From Dactylosporangium sp. AC04546 (GTDB taxonomy: Bacteria > Actinomycetota > Actinomycetes > Mycobacteriales > Micromonosporaceae), in the NCBI RefSeq assembly GCF_022095675.1, contig NZ_JAHYSG010000017.1, forward strand, positions 79,587-143,586: a stretch of DNA of 64,000 nt. The letters run 5' to 3'. A model generated the notes under the pieces. That model was given only the letters and a program-made list of their open reading frames with translations, was not told the DNA's origin and made no database searches. This document shows positions 33,417 through 42,409 of this stretch, one piece after another; positions within the stretch are counted from its first letter, which is position 1, and the number at the start of each line of letters is the position of its first letter. The position numbers and the translations under genes are program-made.

Positions 33417-35951
33417 ATGCTGCGAACAACTTTCGCCGGACTCCGCGCGCACAAGCTGCGGCTGCTGCTGACCGCCACGGCCATCATGATCGGTGTCGGC
33501 TTCCTGGCCGGCACGCTGGTCTATGGCGACACCGCCAAGGCGGCGTTCTTCGACGACCTGGCCCGGGCCGCCAAGAACGTCGACGCCTCGGTCGGCACCT
33601 CCAACGCGGTCAGCTTCGCCGAGACCTCGCGGCGCCTCGACGAGAGCATCCTCGACGACGTGCGCTCCGTGCCCGGCGTCGCGCACGCCGACGGCCGGAT
33701 GGCCGAGCGGCTGCCCATGCTCGACCCCAAGGGCCGGCTCATCTCCAACCTCGGCCGCATCGGCTGGGCGCTGTCGACCCCCGGTGACGGGCACCTGTCG
33801 ATGTACGACGTCGGCTCCGGCCGGCTGCCGGCCCGCCCCGGCGAGGTCGCGATCGACGACACGACGGCCGAGATCTACGGCTTCGCGGTCGGGCAGCGGG
33901 TCTCCGTCGTCGGGCCCGACCAGCAGCCGGTCGCCCTCGACCTGGTCGGGATCATGGACCTCGGGGCCAACAAGCGGTTCGCGGGCCTGACCGTCGCCGC
34001 GCTCACCCCGGCCGACATGCGCACGCTGACCGGCGCCGACGGCTACGCCGAGGTGGTCGTCTCCGCCTCGCCCGGCGTCACCCAGCGGGAGCTCGCCGAC
34101 CGGCTCCAGGAGAAGCTCGGCGGCCGGGCGCGGGTGCTGACCGGCGAGGAGGTGCGCGCCGACTATGCGGTCGCCGCGGCGAAGTACGTCGACGGCTTCC
34201 TCGTCGTGATCTTCGGTTTCGGGCTCATCGCGCTCGCGGTCTCCGTGTTCGTCATCTACAACACGTTCGCCATCCTGGTCGCCCAGCGGGTCCGCGAGCT
34301 GGCCCTGCTGCGCTGCGTCGGCGCCTCGCGGCCGCAGATCTTCGGCTCCGTCGTGCTTGAGGCGGTCGTCGTCGGCGTCGTCGCGTCCCTCGGCGGCCTG
34401 CTCGTGAGCACCGTCGTCGGCGAGGGCCTGCTCATCGGCCGCAACGCCGTGGGCAGCGGCGTGCGCGTCGACCGGCTGATCGTCACCCCGACGACCATCC
34501 TGGTCGGCGTCTGCGCCGGCACGTTCTTCACGGTCGTCGCCTCGCTTCTGCCCGCCGTCACGGCGTCCCGCATCCCGCCGCTGGCCGCGCTGCGCGCCAC
34601 GACCCTGGAGGCCGCCGTCCCCGGCCGCCGCCCGCTGCGCACGACGATCGCTCTTGTTCTGGCCGCCGGGGGTGGCCTGCTCATGCTCGCGGGCACTCGG
34701 GTCCCGGGCTTCAACGGCGTGCCGATCGTGTTCACCGGCGCGATCGGGGTCTTCACCGGCATCGTCATCGCCTCGCCGCTCATCGTGTCGCGGCTGACCG
34801 CCTGGGCCGGCTGGCTACCCGCCCGACTGCTGGGCGCCCCGGCCCGCCTGGCGGTCACCAACGCCCTGCGCAACCCGAAGCGCGTCGCCGCCACCACCAG
34901 CGCCCTCATGATCGGCCTGGCCCTCATGAGCGTCTTCAGCGTGCTGCTGGCCACCGCCCGCCAGCAGGCCGAGCAGGAGCTCGACGAGAACTTCGCCGTC
35001 GACTACATCATCAGCGGCGTCTACACCCCGGGCGGCCAGGCCCGCCGCGTGCCACTCGCGGTGACCGAGGTCCTGCGCTCACACAGCGAGCTCGCCGCGG
35101 TCGCCGCCGCCCGCAGCCGCGACGCCGACGTGGACGGCCACCGCGCCGAGGTCTGGTCGATGGAGCCCGGCGCCCTGGACACCGTCCTGCGCCCGGAGAT
35201 CACCGCCGGCTCCGCCGCCGCCCTCCAGCCCGGCACGGTCGCCCTCAACCGCTTCTTCGCCGACGCCATCGGCGCCCGCGTCGGCTCCTCGGTCGAGGTG
35301 CGCTCCCGCACGCTGCGCGTCGCCGCCCTGTACGACGACGCCCCCACCGACGGCCAGGCCCTGGTCGACTGGAGCGACTACGCCGCCATCTTCGGCACCG
35401 GCGACCCCGACCAGGTCCTGGTGAAGGCCGCGGAGGGCGTGAGCCCGGAGGCCTCCCGGGCCGCCGTGGACGCGTCCCTGGCGTCGGCCCCGCTGACCCA
35501 GGTCTCCAGCCAGGCCGAGTGGCGCGCCCGCGTGACCGGCACCCTGGACGAGCAGCTCGGCGTCTTCTCCGCCCTGCTCGGCATGTCGATCGTCATCGGC
35601 CTGACCGGCATCGCCAACACCCTGGCCCTCTCGGTCCTGGAGCGCACCCGCGAGTCGGCCCTGCTCCGGGCGCTCGGCCTGTCCCGCGGCCAGCTCCGGG
35701 GCATGCTGGTCCTGGAGGCCATGCTGATGGCCGTGGTGGGCGCGGTGGTGGGCGTCGGCTTCGGGGTGCTCGTCGGTGTGTCGGCGTCGGTGGGCCTCAT
35801 CCGCCAGTACGGCCACGGCAGCCCAGTCCTCCCGTACGGCCAACTCCTCCTCTACGTAGCCCTGGCCGCCGTGGCCGGCGCCATCGCGGCGCTGCTGCCG
35901 GCCCGCCGAGCGGCAAAGACCGAGGTGGCCGCCGTGATGGCGGCCGACTGA
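33417..35951 (+). CDS. Orphan MacB/FtsX-type ABC permease
   Basis: 844 residues in the classical duplicated layout: a first membrane segment (15-40), soluble domain (45-255), three segments of the first FtsX domain (about 260-400), two central segments (415-460), a second soluble domain (about 505-710), and a final FtsX domain (about 715-840; RESALLRALGLSRGQLRGM). It resembles permeases for lipoprotein or peptide export. No ATPase gene is adjacent, unlike the system at the start of the window; the partner must be elsewhere or has been lost. A hairpin 15 bp after the stop probably terminates it. Confidence 0.88.
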   Translation: MLRTTFAGLRAHKLRLLLTATAIMIGVGFLAGTLVYGDTAKAAFFDDLARAAKNVDASVGTSNAVSFAETSRRLDESILDDVRSVPGVAHADGRMAERLPMLDPKGRLISNLGRIGWALSTPGDGHLSMYDVGSGRLPARPGEVAIDDTTAEIYGFAVGQRVSVVGPDQQPVALDLVGIMDLGANKRFAGLTVAALTPADMRTLTGADGYAEVVVSASPGVTQRELADRLQEKLGGRARVLTGEEVRADYAVAAAKYVDGFLVVIFGFGLIALAVSVFVIYNTFAILVAQRVRELALLRCVGASRPQIFGSVVLEAVVVGVVASLGGLLVSTVVGEGLLIGRNAVGSGVRVDRLIVTPTTILVGVCAGTFFTVVASLLPAVTASRIPPLAALRATTLEAAVPGRRPLRTTIALVLAAGGGLLMLAGTRVPGFNGVPIVFTGAIGVFTGIVIASPLIVSRLTAWAGWLPARLLGAPARLAVTNALRNPKRVAATTSALMIGLALMSVFSVLLATARQQAEQELDENFAVDYIISGVYTPGGQARRVPLAVTEVLRSHSELAAVAAARSRDADVDGHRAEVWSMEPGALDTVLRPEITAGSAAALQPGTVALNRFFADAIGARVGSSVEVRSRTLRVAALYDDAPTDGQALVDWSDYAAIFGTGDPDQVLVKAAEGVSPEASRAAVDASLASAPLTQVSSQAEWRARVTGTLDEQLGVFSALLGMSIVIGLTGIANTLALSVLERTRESALLRALGLSRGQLRGMLVLEAMLMAVVGAVVGVGFGVLVGVSASVGLIRQYGHGSPVLPYGQLLLYVALAAVAGAIAALLPARRAAKTEVAAVMAAD

Positions 35952-35965
35952 CCACGGCTGGCTCC

Positions 35966-36000
35966 CGGATATGTCCGACGCTTCGCGCCTGACATATCCG
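35966..36000 (+). terminator. Hairpin after the orphan FtsX permease gene
   Basis: CGGATATGTC (35966-35975) and GACATATCCG (35991-36000) are perfect 10-bp arms. They lie 15 bp beyond the stop; no T-tract is present. Confidence 0.6.
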
Positions 36001-36044
36001 ACATTTCGGTTATGTCACCGTGAGTGAATGGCGCATCCGCATGG

Positions 36045-36116
36045 GGCCGCTCCATGATCGAGGGAGCGATTTGGCTGTCATAGCGACCAGATGTTTCCCT
36101 CGATCATGGAGCGGCC
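36045..36116. repeat. Long palindromic element, copy 1
   Basis: Perfect 21-bp arms (36045-36065 and 36096-36116) contain CCATGATCGAGGGA and its complement. The 30-nt loop contains TGGCTGTCATAGCGACCA. Two related copies occur at 50259 and 57164; the last carries the loop in the opposite orientation. It stands directly before a tandem repeat array in a 1.2-kb gene-free region. Confidence 0.85.
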
Positions 36117-36640
36117 GACCGTGATCGGCGTTTCGGGCAGGCGCGCGGTGCGTTGGCCGGCAGACGTGGGGCGCTCGGCGTTGATCGGCGTTTGGGGACG
36201 GTGTGCGCACGGCGTGTGGGCCGGCCGATCGCGTGATCGGCATTTGGGCGGGTGCACGCACGATGCGCGGCGGGCCGACCGCGTGATCGGGGCGTTTGGG
36301 GCGGGTGCGTGGTGTGTTGCTGGCCGACGTGAGGCGGGGTGCTTGGCGTTGATCGGCATTTTGGGCGGTTGTGCGCACGGTGTGTGGGCTCGCCGGCCGC
36401 GTTGATCGGCGTTTGGGCGGGCGCGCGTACGGTGCGTGACCGGCCGGCCGCGTGATCGGCGTTTGGGCAGGCGCGTGGTGTGTTGCTGGCCGACGTGAGG
36501 GGGCGCTTGGTGTTGATCGGCGTTTGGGGCGGTTGCGCGCACGGTGTGTGGGCTCGCCGGCCGCGTTGATCGGCGTTTGGGCGATGCGCGCACGGTGTGC
36601 ACCCGCCCGCCGACTGTGTGATCGGCGTTTGGGGTGGGCG
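36117..36640. repeat. Higher-order tandem repeat array, three A-B-C blocks
   Basis: Ten copies of a core TGATCGG(C/G)(G/A)TTTGGG occur at about 36122, 36182, 36234, 36284, 36350, 36403, 36453, 36514, 36567 and 36619. The sequences between cores fall into three types in fixed order: A (GTGTGTTGCTGGCCGACGT), B (GCGCACGGTGTGTGGGCTCG) and C (GTACGGTGCGTGACCGG). This gives three blocks of about 162, 169 and 166 bp. Long frames are open on both strands only because stops are rare; I see no coding sequence. Confidence 0.8.
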
Positions 36641-37008
36641 GGTGCGCGCGGGTGGTTGCCGGCTCGGTGGCACTATGGCTGGTCGCCGGTGGGCGGTCCG
36701 ACGCTGCTGTTGCCCGAGTTCACCCGGTCGGACAAATCACCCGAAATGTGCCGCCCCGGGGAGCGGTGGGTCTGGGTGAGGGGTCATGGCTCGCGGCCGT
36801 AACCGGCCACGCGGGACTTGCGCGGATGTCCGCACGTGGAGAGGTGGTCGCCCGGCGGCGGCGTGTGTGACCTTTTCCGCAGCGTGTCCGGCGACCGCTG
36901 CGGACAGTGGCCAAGCCGACCCCGCTGCCAGGGCTTTTTGTGACATTTCCCCCACCTCCCGCGCAAGGCTGAGCACGGTGGGTGACGCTTTTCACCGCCA
37001 TTCTGAAC
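36641..37008. other. Gene-free stretch upstream of etfBA, nothing recognised
   Basis: About 370 bp between the repeat array and the etfBA promoter region. No frame resembles a known protein and I see no tRNA, hairpin pair or repeat of note. It may contain distal regulatory sequence for etfBA. Confidence 0.5.
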
Positions 37009-37022
37009 CTACTCATGAGTAG
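37009..37022. promoter_or_regulatory. Perfect palindrome in the etfBA upstream region
   Basis: CTACTCATGAGTAG is a 14-bp perfect palindrome 105 bp before etfB. It overlaps a -10-like TAGCAT (37020-37025), a position suited to repression. The regulator is not in the window; TetR- or GntR-type regulators of fatty-acid genes are candidates by inference. Confidence 0.5.
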
Positions 37023-37127
37023 CATACGGGTGGCGGCCCTGTTCCCGCGCGGGCTGAGCCGTAACGTGGGGCGCAAGTCGCCCGCGAAGGCGCGAGTGAC
37101 TGTGAAGCAGGAGGACCTCGGACCACG

Positions 37128-37919
37128 ATGAAGATCGTCGTACTCGTCAAGCAGGTGCCGGACTCCGGCGCGGATCGCAACCTGCGCAGTGACGACAACA
37201 CCGTCGACCGCGCGTCGGCGAACAATGTGATCAACGAGATGGACGAGTACGCCATCGAGGAGGCGCTGCGCCTCCAGGAGGCGCACGGCGGGGAGGTCGT
37301 CGTCCTGACCGTCGGCCCTGACCGCGCCACGGAGTCGATCCGCAAGGCGCTCTCGATGGGGCCCGACGCGGCCGTTCACGTCGTCGACGACGCACTGCAC
37401 GGCTCGTGCGCCGTCGCCACGTCGAAGGTGCTGGCCGCCGCCATCGCCCAGCAGAACGCCGACCTGGTCATCTGCGGTGCCGAGTCGACCGACGGCCGGG
37501 TGCAGGTGCTGCCGCACATGATCGCCGAGCGGCTGGGCATCGCGGCGCTGACCGGCGCCCGCAAGCTGACCGTCGAGGACGGCAAGGGCGGCTCCATCCT
37601 GACCATCGAGCGGCAGACCGACGAGGGCTACGAGGTCGTCTCGGCCGCCACGCCGGCGCTGGTGAGCGTGTGGGACACGATCAATGACCCGCGGTACCCC
37701 TCGTTCAAGGGCATCATGGCCGCCAAGAAGAAGCCGCTGCAGACTCTCTCGCTGAGCGACCTGGGCGTCCCGGCTGCTGAGGTCGGCTTCGACGGCGCGA
37801 CCAGCACGGTCGTCGAGCACAGCAAGCGCCCGCCCCGCCAGGCCGGCAACAAGGTCGACGCGGGTGACGACGGCGGCGTGAAGCTCGTCGAGTACCTCGC
37901 CTCCGAGAAGTTCGTGTAA
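37128..37919 (+). CDS. etfB: Electron transfer flavoprotein, beta subunit
   Basis: 263 residues, the normal EtfB length. It begins MKIVVLVKQVPDSGADRNLR and contains the family block DEYAIEEALRLQE (about 40-52) and AESTDGRVQVLPHMIAERLG (about 118-138). With EtfA it carries electrons from acyl-CoA and other flavin dehydrogenases to the respiratory chain through ETF:quinone oxidoreductase. GGAGG lies 13 nt before the ATG. The etfA gene follows 14 bp later, forming the usual two-gene operon, which would serve the enoyl-CoA hydratase pathway encoded elsewhere. Confidence 0.95.
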   Translation: MKIVVLVKQVPDSGADRNLRSDDNTVDRASANNVINEMDEYAIEEALRLQEAHGGEVVVLTVGPDRATESIRKALSMGPDAAVHVVDDALHGSCAVATSKVLAAAIAQQNADLVICGAESTDGRVQVLPHMIAERLGIAALTGARKLTVEDGKGGSILTIERQTDEGYEVVSAATPALVSVWDTINDPRYPSFKGIMAAKKKPLQTLSLSDLGVPAAEVGFDGATSTVVEHSKRPPRQAGNKVDAGDDGGVKLVEYLASEKFV

Positions 37920-37933
37920 GGGGAGTCGCAACC

Positions 37934-38896
37934 ATGGCTGAAGTACTGGTCGTCGTCGAGGCCTCCCCGAACGGGGTCAAGAAGGTCACCCTCGAGATGC
38001 TCACGCTGGCCCGCTCGCTCGGGCTCGGCGACGTGGCCGCCGTCGTCCTCGGTGGCGAGGGCGCCGCGGCGGGCGTCGTGGACAAGCTGGGCGAGTACGG
38101 CGCCGCGAAGGTGTACGCCGCGGAGAGTGCCGACCTGGCCGACTACCTGGTGGCGCCCAAGGCCACCGTGCTCGCGAACCTGATCAAGCAGGTGTCGCCA
38201 GCCGCCGTGCTCCTGCCGTCGTCGCAGGAGGGCAAGGAGATCGCCGGCCGCGTCGCCGTCAAGCTCGACAACGGCCTGCTCACGGACGTTGTCGCGGTGG
38301 AATCCGACGGTACCGCCACGCAGGTCGTCTTCGCCGGATCGACGATCGTCAAGTCGAAGGTCACCAAGGGTCTGCCCATCGTGACCGTGCGCCCGAACTC
38401 GCTGACCCCGGCCCCGTCGCCGGTCACCCCGGCCGTCGAGGCGGTCGCGGTCGCGGTCGAGGACCGGGACAAGCTGGCCAGGGTCGTCGAGCGCAAGGTC
38501 GAGGCCAAGGGCGCCCGCCCGGAGCTGGCCGAGGCCTCGATCGTCGTCTCCGGCGGCCGCGGCGTCGGCAGCGCCGACAACTTCAAGCTGGTCGAGGAGC
38601 TGGCCGACCTGCTCGGCGGCGCCGTCGGCGCGTCCCGCGCGGCCGTCGACTCCGGCTTCTACCCGCACCAGTTCCAGGTCGGCCAGACCGGCAAGACCGT
38701 GTCGCCGCAGCTGTACGTCGCGCTGGGCATCTCCGGCGCGATCCAGCACCGGGCCGGCATGCAGACCTCGAAGACGATCGTCGCGGTCAACAAGGACGCG
38801 GAGGCCCCGATCTTCGAGCTCGCCGACTTCGGCGTGGTGGGCGACCTGTTCAAGGTGGTCCCGCAGGCCGCGGAGGAAATTCGCAAGCGCAAGTGA
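37934..38896 (+). CDS. etfA: Electron transfer flavoprotein, alpha subunit
   Basis: 320 residues. The C-terminal FAD-binding domain is intact: [16 protein letters not shown] (about 196-211), [27 protein letters not shown] (about 232-258) and [15 protein letters not shown]. The N-terminal half pairs with EtfB. GGGGAG lies about 8 nt before the ATG. A strong terminator follows, so the operon is just etfBA. Confidence 0.96.
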   Translation: MAEVLVVVEASPNGVKKVTLEMLTLARSLGLGDVAAVVLGGEGAAAGVVDKLGEYGAAKVYAAESADLADYLVAPKATVLANLIKQVSPAAVLLPSSQEGKEIAGRVAVKLDNGLLTDVVAVESDGTATQVVFAGSTIVKSKVTKGLPIVTVRPNSLTPAPSPVTPAVEAVAVAVEDRDKLARVVERKVEAKGARPELAEASIVVSGGRGVGSADNFKLVEELADLLGGAVGASRAAVDSGFYPHQFQVGQTGKTVSPQLYVALGISGAIQHRAGMQTSKTIVAVNKDAEAPIFELADFGVVGDLFKVVPQAAEEIRKRK

Positions 38897-38914
38897 TCAT
38901 CTGGTACCGCCAGG

Positions 38915-38938
38915 AAGAGCGCCCCTCGGGGCGCTCTT
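38915..38938. terminator. Intrinsic terminator after etfA
   Basis: AAGAGCGCCCC (38915-38925) and GGGGCGCTCTT (38928-38938) pair perfectly over a 2-nt spacer, followed by TTTC-type sequence. It lies between convergent genes and is symmetric enough to serve both. Confidence 0.85.
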
Positions 38939-38944
38939 TCGCGT

Positions 38945-39745
38945 TCACGGCAGCCGGCCGCGCAGCAGGCTGTGCCCCGAGTGCCCCGCGTTGCCGTCGT
39001 GCGGCTCCGCCGAGATGTCCACCACGTTGAACCGCGCCAGGTCGAGCGTGCCCGGCACGGTGAGCTCCTGGTCGGCGCCGCTGCCCAGCACCCCGAGCGG
39101 CTGCACGCCGAGGCCCGCCGGGTCGAGCAGCCAGGCCTCGTAGTCCCCGTCGGCCCGCGCCGGCATGCCCTCGGCGTGGACGAGCAGCTTGCGGTCGCCG
39201 CCGGCGCTCACCAGGCACGCGTACCCGGTCAGCCCGGACGGCGCCCCCGGCACCGCTTCGAGCTCGACCCGAGGATCGCCGGCCCGGCACGCGGCGGGCG
39301 CGGGCCGGGCGGCACCCCCGCGGTCGTACAGCACCCCGGCCGTCACCCCGGCCCCCGCGACGGCCGCCCCGGCCGCGATGACGACGGTGGCCACCCAGCC
39401 GGGCCCCCGCCGCCCTGGTCTGGCCGGTGTGTCGACGACCTTCACGGGAGGCGGCAACGGTGGCAGGCGGCGCGGAGGAGGGTCTGAATGCAGGCTCACG
39501 GCAGGCGGCGGGAAGGCGCGGTCCGAGGTCGCCAGCTCCGCTCGGATGCGGTGCCACACGTGCTCCGGCGCGGGCGGGAGGTCGCGCAGCGGCTGCGTGC
39601 GGCGGCCCAGGCCGGCCACGCCGCGCAGCGAGGCCATGTCGGCGCGGCAGCGCTCGCACGAGTCCAGGTGGCCGGTCTCGTGCTGGTCCAGCGTCTCCTC
39701 ACCGAGCGCGAGAAGGACCAGCCGCTCGGGCTCCAGGTGTGACAC
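38945..39745 (-). CDS. RskA-type anti-sigma factor
   Basis: 266 residues. A zinc-binding anti-sigma domain ([12 protein letters not shown], HxxxCxxC, about 27-38) is followed by a Pro-rich linker, one membrane segment (about 117-140) and an extracytoplasmic RskA-like domain with [11 protein letters not shown]. It should hold the sigma factor encoded just upstream at the membrane until a signal triggers its cleavage. The GTG at 39745 has GGGAGG about 8 nt upstream and lies inside the sigma gene; the 47-bp overlap implies coupled translation and a fixed ratio. Confidence 0.88.
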   Translation of the reverse strand: MSHLEPERLVLLALGEETLDQHETGHLDSCERCRADMASLRGVAGLGRRTQPLRDLPPAPEHVWHRIRAELATSDRAFPPPAVSLHSDPPPRRLPPLPPPVKVVDTPARPGRRGPGWVATVVIAAGAAVAGAGVTAGVLYDRGGAARPAPAACRAGDPRVELEAVPGAPSGLTGYACLVSAGGDRKLLVHAEGMPARADGDYEAWLLDPAGLGVQPLGVLGSGADQELTVPGTLDLARFNVVDISAEPHDGNAGHSGHSLLRGRLP

Positions 39746-40289
39746 CGTCCACCTCCCATCGGTCGCGCAGCCGCGCCATACCGCGCCGCAGGTGACTCTT
39801 CACCGTGCCGAGCGGCAGGCCGGTCACGGCGGCGATCTGCTGGTGCGTCAGGTCGTCGTAGAACGCGAGCTCCAGCACCCGCCGCTGGTCGCCCGGCAGC
39901 TGGGCCAGCTCGTCGGCCACCACCAGCCGGTCCACGACCGCCTCCGGCGGGGCGGCGGCCGGCACGAAGAACGCGAGGCTACGGGCCGACTCGGCGATCC
40001 GGTCGTCGCGCGCCGCCGCGCGGAGGTGATCGACGATCTTGCGCCGGGCGATCCCGAGCAGCCAGCCGAGCAGCGAGCCGCGGGCCGGGTCGAAGCCCGC
40101 CCGGCCCAGCCAGGCCGCCACGAACGTCGCCTGCGTCACGTCCTCGGCGTCGGCCGCGCTGGAGAGGGTGCGGGCCGCGAGGTGGTGCACGGCGGGCCCG
40201 AAGCGCTCGTACGCCAGCCGGAGGGCGTGCTCGTCCCCGGCCTGGAACAACGCGGCGAACCGGTCGTCGGCCGAGGTCACAGCAGCCAT
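39699..40289 (-). CDS. ECF-type RNA polymerase sigma factor
   Basis: 196 residues with sigma region 2 (about 14-90; DAEDVTQATFVAAW, the core-binding and -10-recognition region) and region 4 (about 120-178; LTHQQIAAVTGLPLGTVKSHLRRGMARLR). The missing regions 1 and 3 place it in the ECF group. Its gene overlaps the anti-sigma gene, so the pair is a self-contained regulatory switch like SigK/RskA. Targets cannot be deduced here. ATG 40289 used. Confidence 0.92.
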   Translation of the reverse strand: MAAVTSADDRFAALFQAGDEHALRLAYERFGPAVHHLAARTLSSAADAEDVTQATFVAAWLGRAGFDPARGSLLGWLLGIARRKIVDHLRAAARDDRIAESARSLAFFVPAAAPPEAVVDRLVVADELAQLPGDQRRVLELAFYDDLTHQQIAAVTGLPLGTVKSHLRRGMARLRDRWEVDGVTPGARAAGPSRAR

Positions 40290-40418
40290 CGCACGGGCAC
40301 GTCCCTGACGGTAGCGGGTGTCGTCACCGGGTATTCGGCGCCGGGCACCCCCGCGGATGCACCCTCGGAGGTTTTCATACTGCGTGCACCGGTGAGGTGG
40401 TAAGGAGTGCCCGGCCGT

Positions 40419-40424
40419 TAGGCT
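40419..40424 (+). promoter_or_regulatory. -10 element TAGGCT, leaderless start of the cysteine desulfurase gene
   Basis: TAGGCT ends 7 nt before the ATG at 40432. No Shine-Dalgarno is visible between them. Confidence 0.6.
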
Positions 40425-40431
40425 GGGGCCG

Positions 40432-41598
40432 ATGTCGTACCTCGACCATGCCGCCACCACGCCGATGCTCCCGGAGGCGCTCGACGCCTACGTCGCCACG
40501 GCGCGCGAAGTCGGCAACGCCTCGTCGCTGCACGCCCCCGGCCGCCACGCCCGCCGTCACGTGGAGGAGTCCCGGGAGCGCATCGCCGCCGCCCTCGCGG
40601 CCCGGCCGTCCGAGGTGATCTTCACCGGGGGTGGCACCGAAAGCGACAATCTCGCAGTAAAGGGCATCTACTGGGCGCGCCGCGGCGCCGATGCCACCCG
40701 CACGAAGGTAGTCGCCAGCGCCGTCGAGCACCACGCCGTGCTCGACGCCGTCGCCTGGCTGGAGCGGCACGAGCACGCCGACGTCACCTGGCTGCCGGTC
40801 GACGCGGTCGGCCGGGTGCGGCCCGAGTCGCTGGCCGAGGCGCTGGCCGGCGACGACGTCGCGGTCGCCACCGTCATGTGGGCCAACAACGAGGTCGGCA
40901 CCGTCCAGCCGGTGGCCGCGCTCGCCGCGCTCGCGCTCGCCGCCGGCGTCCCCTTCCACACCGACGCCGTGCAGGCGGTGGGGCAGGTGCCGGTCGACTT
41001 CGCGGCGAGTGGCGCGGCCGCGCTGACAGTGAGCGGCCACAAGCTGGGCGGCCCGATCGGGGTCGGCGCGCTGCTGCTCGGCCGTGAGGTCGAGTGCACG
41101 CCGCTGGCGCACGGCGGCGGCCAGGAGCGCGACGTGCGCTCCGGCACGCTCGACGTGCCGGGCATCGTCGCGTTCGCGGTCGCCGTGGAGCTCGCGGTGA
41201 AGACGCAGCGCGAGACGGCCGAGCGCATCGGGCGGCTGCGCGACACGCTCGTCGAGCGGGTGCGCGAGGCCGTGCCGGACGCGATCCTCAACGGCGACGA
41301 CAGCGACAACCGGCTCCCCGCCAACGCCCACTTCTCGTTCCCGGGCGCCGAGGGCGACGCCCTCCTGCTGCTGCTCGACGCCCAGGAGATCGCCTGCTCG
41401 ACCGGCTCGGCGTGCTCGGCCGGGGTCGCGCAGCCCTCACACGTGCTGCTGGCGATGGGGGCCGACGACGCCCGGGCCCGCTCGTCGCTGCGGTTCACGC
41501 TCGGGCACACCTCGACGGTCGGGGACATCGACGCCCTGATCGCCGCGCTGCCCGGGGCGGTCGAGCGGGCCCGCCGCGCAACGGCCAGGTCGCGCTGA
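40432..41598 (+). CDS. Cysteine desulfurase (IscS/NifS-like)
   Basis: 388 residues. It transfers sulfur from cysteine to a protein persulfide using PLP. The PLP lysine lies in [10 protein letters not shown] (about 200-209) and the catalytic cysteine in STGSACSAG (about 326). The N-terminus [10 protein letters not shown] is the family start. A mnmA gene lies 4 kb downstream on the same strand, so a main role is probably to supply sulfur for tRNA 2-thiouridine; the intervening operon separates what is usually a close pair. Confidence 0.94.
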   Translation: MSYLDHAATTPMLPEALDAYVATAREVGNASSLHAPGRHARRHVEESRERIAAALAARPSEVIFTGGGTESDNLAVKGIYWARRGADATRTKVVASAVEHHAVLDAVAWLERHEHADVTWLPVDAVGRVRPESLAEALAGDDVAVATVMWANNEVGTVQPVAALAALALAAGVPFHTDAVQAVGQVPVDFAASGAAALTVSGHKLGGPIGVGALLLGREVECTPLAHGGGQERDVRSGTLDVPGIVAFAVAVELAVKTQRETAERIGRLRDTLVERVREAVPDAILNGDDSDNRLPANAHFSFPGAEGDALLLLLDAQEIACSTGSACSAGVAQPSHVLLAMGADDARARSSLRFTLGHTSTVGDIDALIAALPGAVERARRATARSR

Positions 41599-41752
41599 CC
41601 GCTCGACACGACACGCCGTCCGCCGTCGGACCGAATCCCTCCGGGTGAAATTCCGACCGACGCCGGTGAATATCGCCAGGTGACGTGCCGGTGCAATTTG
41701 GTTACGGCGATGCTGGTGGTGATTTCCGGCCGCCCCGCGGCGGTGTCGCTTC

Positions 41753-41758
41753 TATGTT
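41753..41758 (+). promoter_or_regulatory. -10 element TATGTT, leaderless start of the exopolysaccharide operon
   Basis: TATGTT ends 6 nt before the GTG at 41765. The 166-bp upstream gap is AT-richer than the surroundings. This would be the promoter of the three overlapping genes that follow. Confidence 0.6.
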
Positions 41759-41764
41759 TGCGCG

Positions 41765-42409
41765 GTGTCTCTCGAAATCCCCGCCGCTGACGAAGTCACC
41801 GAGGTCATCCCAGCTGGCGACCGCGTGTCACCCGTTTTCGTGGATGCCACCGGCCGCCGTGGACGGTGGATACGAATGGCGTTCGGAATTGCCGGTGCAG
41901 GGACTCTGGTCTATGGCGGTCTGGTTGCCGCAAGTCTCGCCGGCGGCCCGCTGAAACCGCAGCAACTGCTCCCGTTCCCGGAGCTCGTGAACAACATTCC
42001 GGTCCTCGTGCCGACCCCGGAGCCGGCCGAGCCGGGCACGAACACCACGCCGCCGGCCAACCACCCCGGCACCGCCGCCAAGCGCCTGCCCGGCGCCGCG
42101 AAGCCCGGAGCCGCCGGCACGACCGCGCCGCCCGCCGTACTGCCACAGCCCGGCGTGCCGAGCACCGTCCCGACGACCGCCAACCCGCCCGTCGCCGAGG
42201 CGACCACGTCCGCGCCGCCCGCGCCCGTCCCGACCACGACGCAGCCGCCCCGGCCGAGCCCCGAGCCCACGACCGGGCCGCCGCCGCAGCCGAGCCCGAC
42301 CCAGACCGAGGGCACCGCGCTGCCGGCCGAGACGCAGGGCGCGTCGCCGTCGGCGATCGTCCCGGTCGGCGGCAGCCCGTCGGCGAGCGGAGACGTGAGT
42401 CCGGCGTGA
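41765..42409 (+). CDS. Single-pass membrane protein with long Pro/Thr-rich extracellular tail
   Basis: 214 residues. A 38-residue cytoplasmic N-terminus (SLEIPAADEVTEVIPAGDR) precedes one membrane segment (about 38-60) and a 150-residue Pro/Thr/Ala/Ser-rich tail that looks disordered and wall-spanning. I recognise no family. Its stop overlaps the start of the deacetylase-glycosyltransferase gene (GTGA), so it is translated with it and may anchor or organise polymer export. It occupies the place of an accessory subunit such as Streptomyces MatA, but I see no sequence similarity I can vouch for. Confidence 0.75.
   Translation: MSLEIPAADEVTEVIPAGDRVSPVFVDATGRRGRWIRMAFGIAGAGTLVYGGLVAASLAGGPLKPQQLLPFPELVNNIPVLVPTPEPAEPGTNTTPPANHPGTAAKRLPGAAKPGAAGTTAPPAVLPQPGVPSTVPTTANPPVAEATTSAPPAPVPTTTQPPRPSPEPTTGPPPQPSPTQTEGTALPAETQGASPSAIVPVGGSPSASGDVSPA

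Noticed and set aside
36117..36640. CRISPR array
   Set aside because: The 'spacers' themselves repeat in a fixed A-B-C order and units are imperfect; no cas gene is present.
36078..36673. Open frames on both strands through the A-B-C array
   Set aside because: All frames stay open simply because stops are rare in the repeat; translations are low-complexity and no start has a ribosome-binding site.
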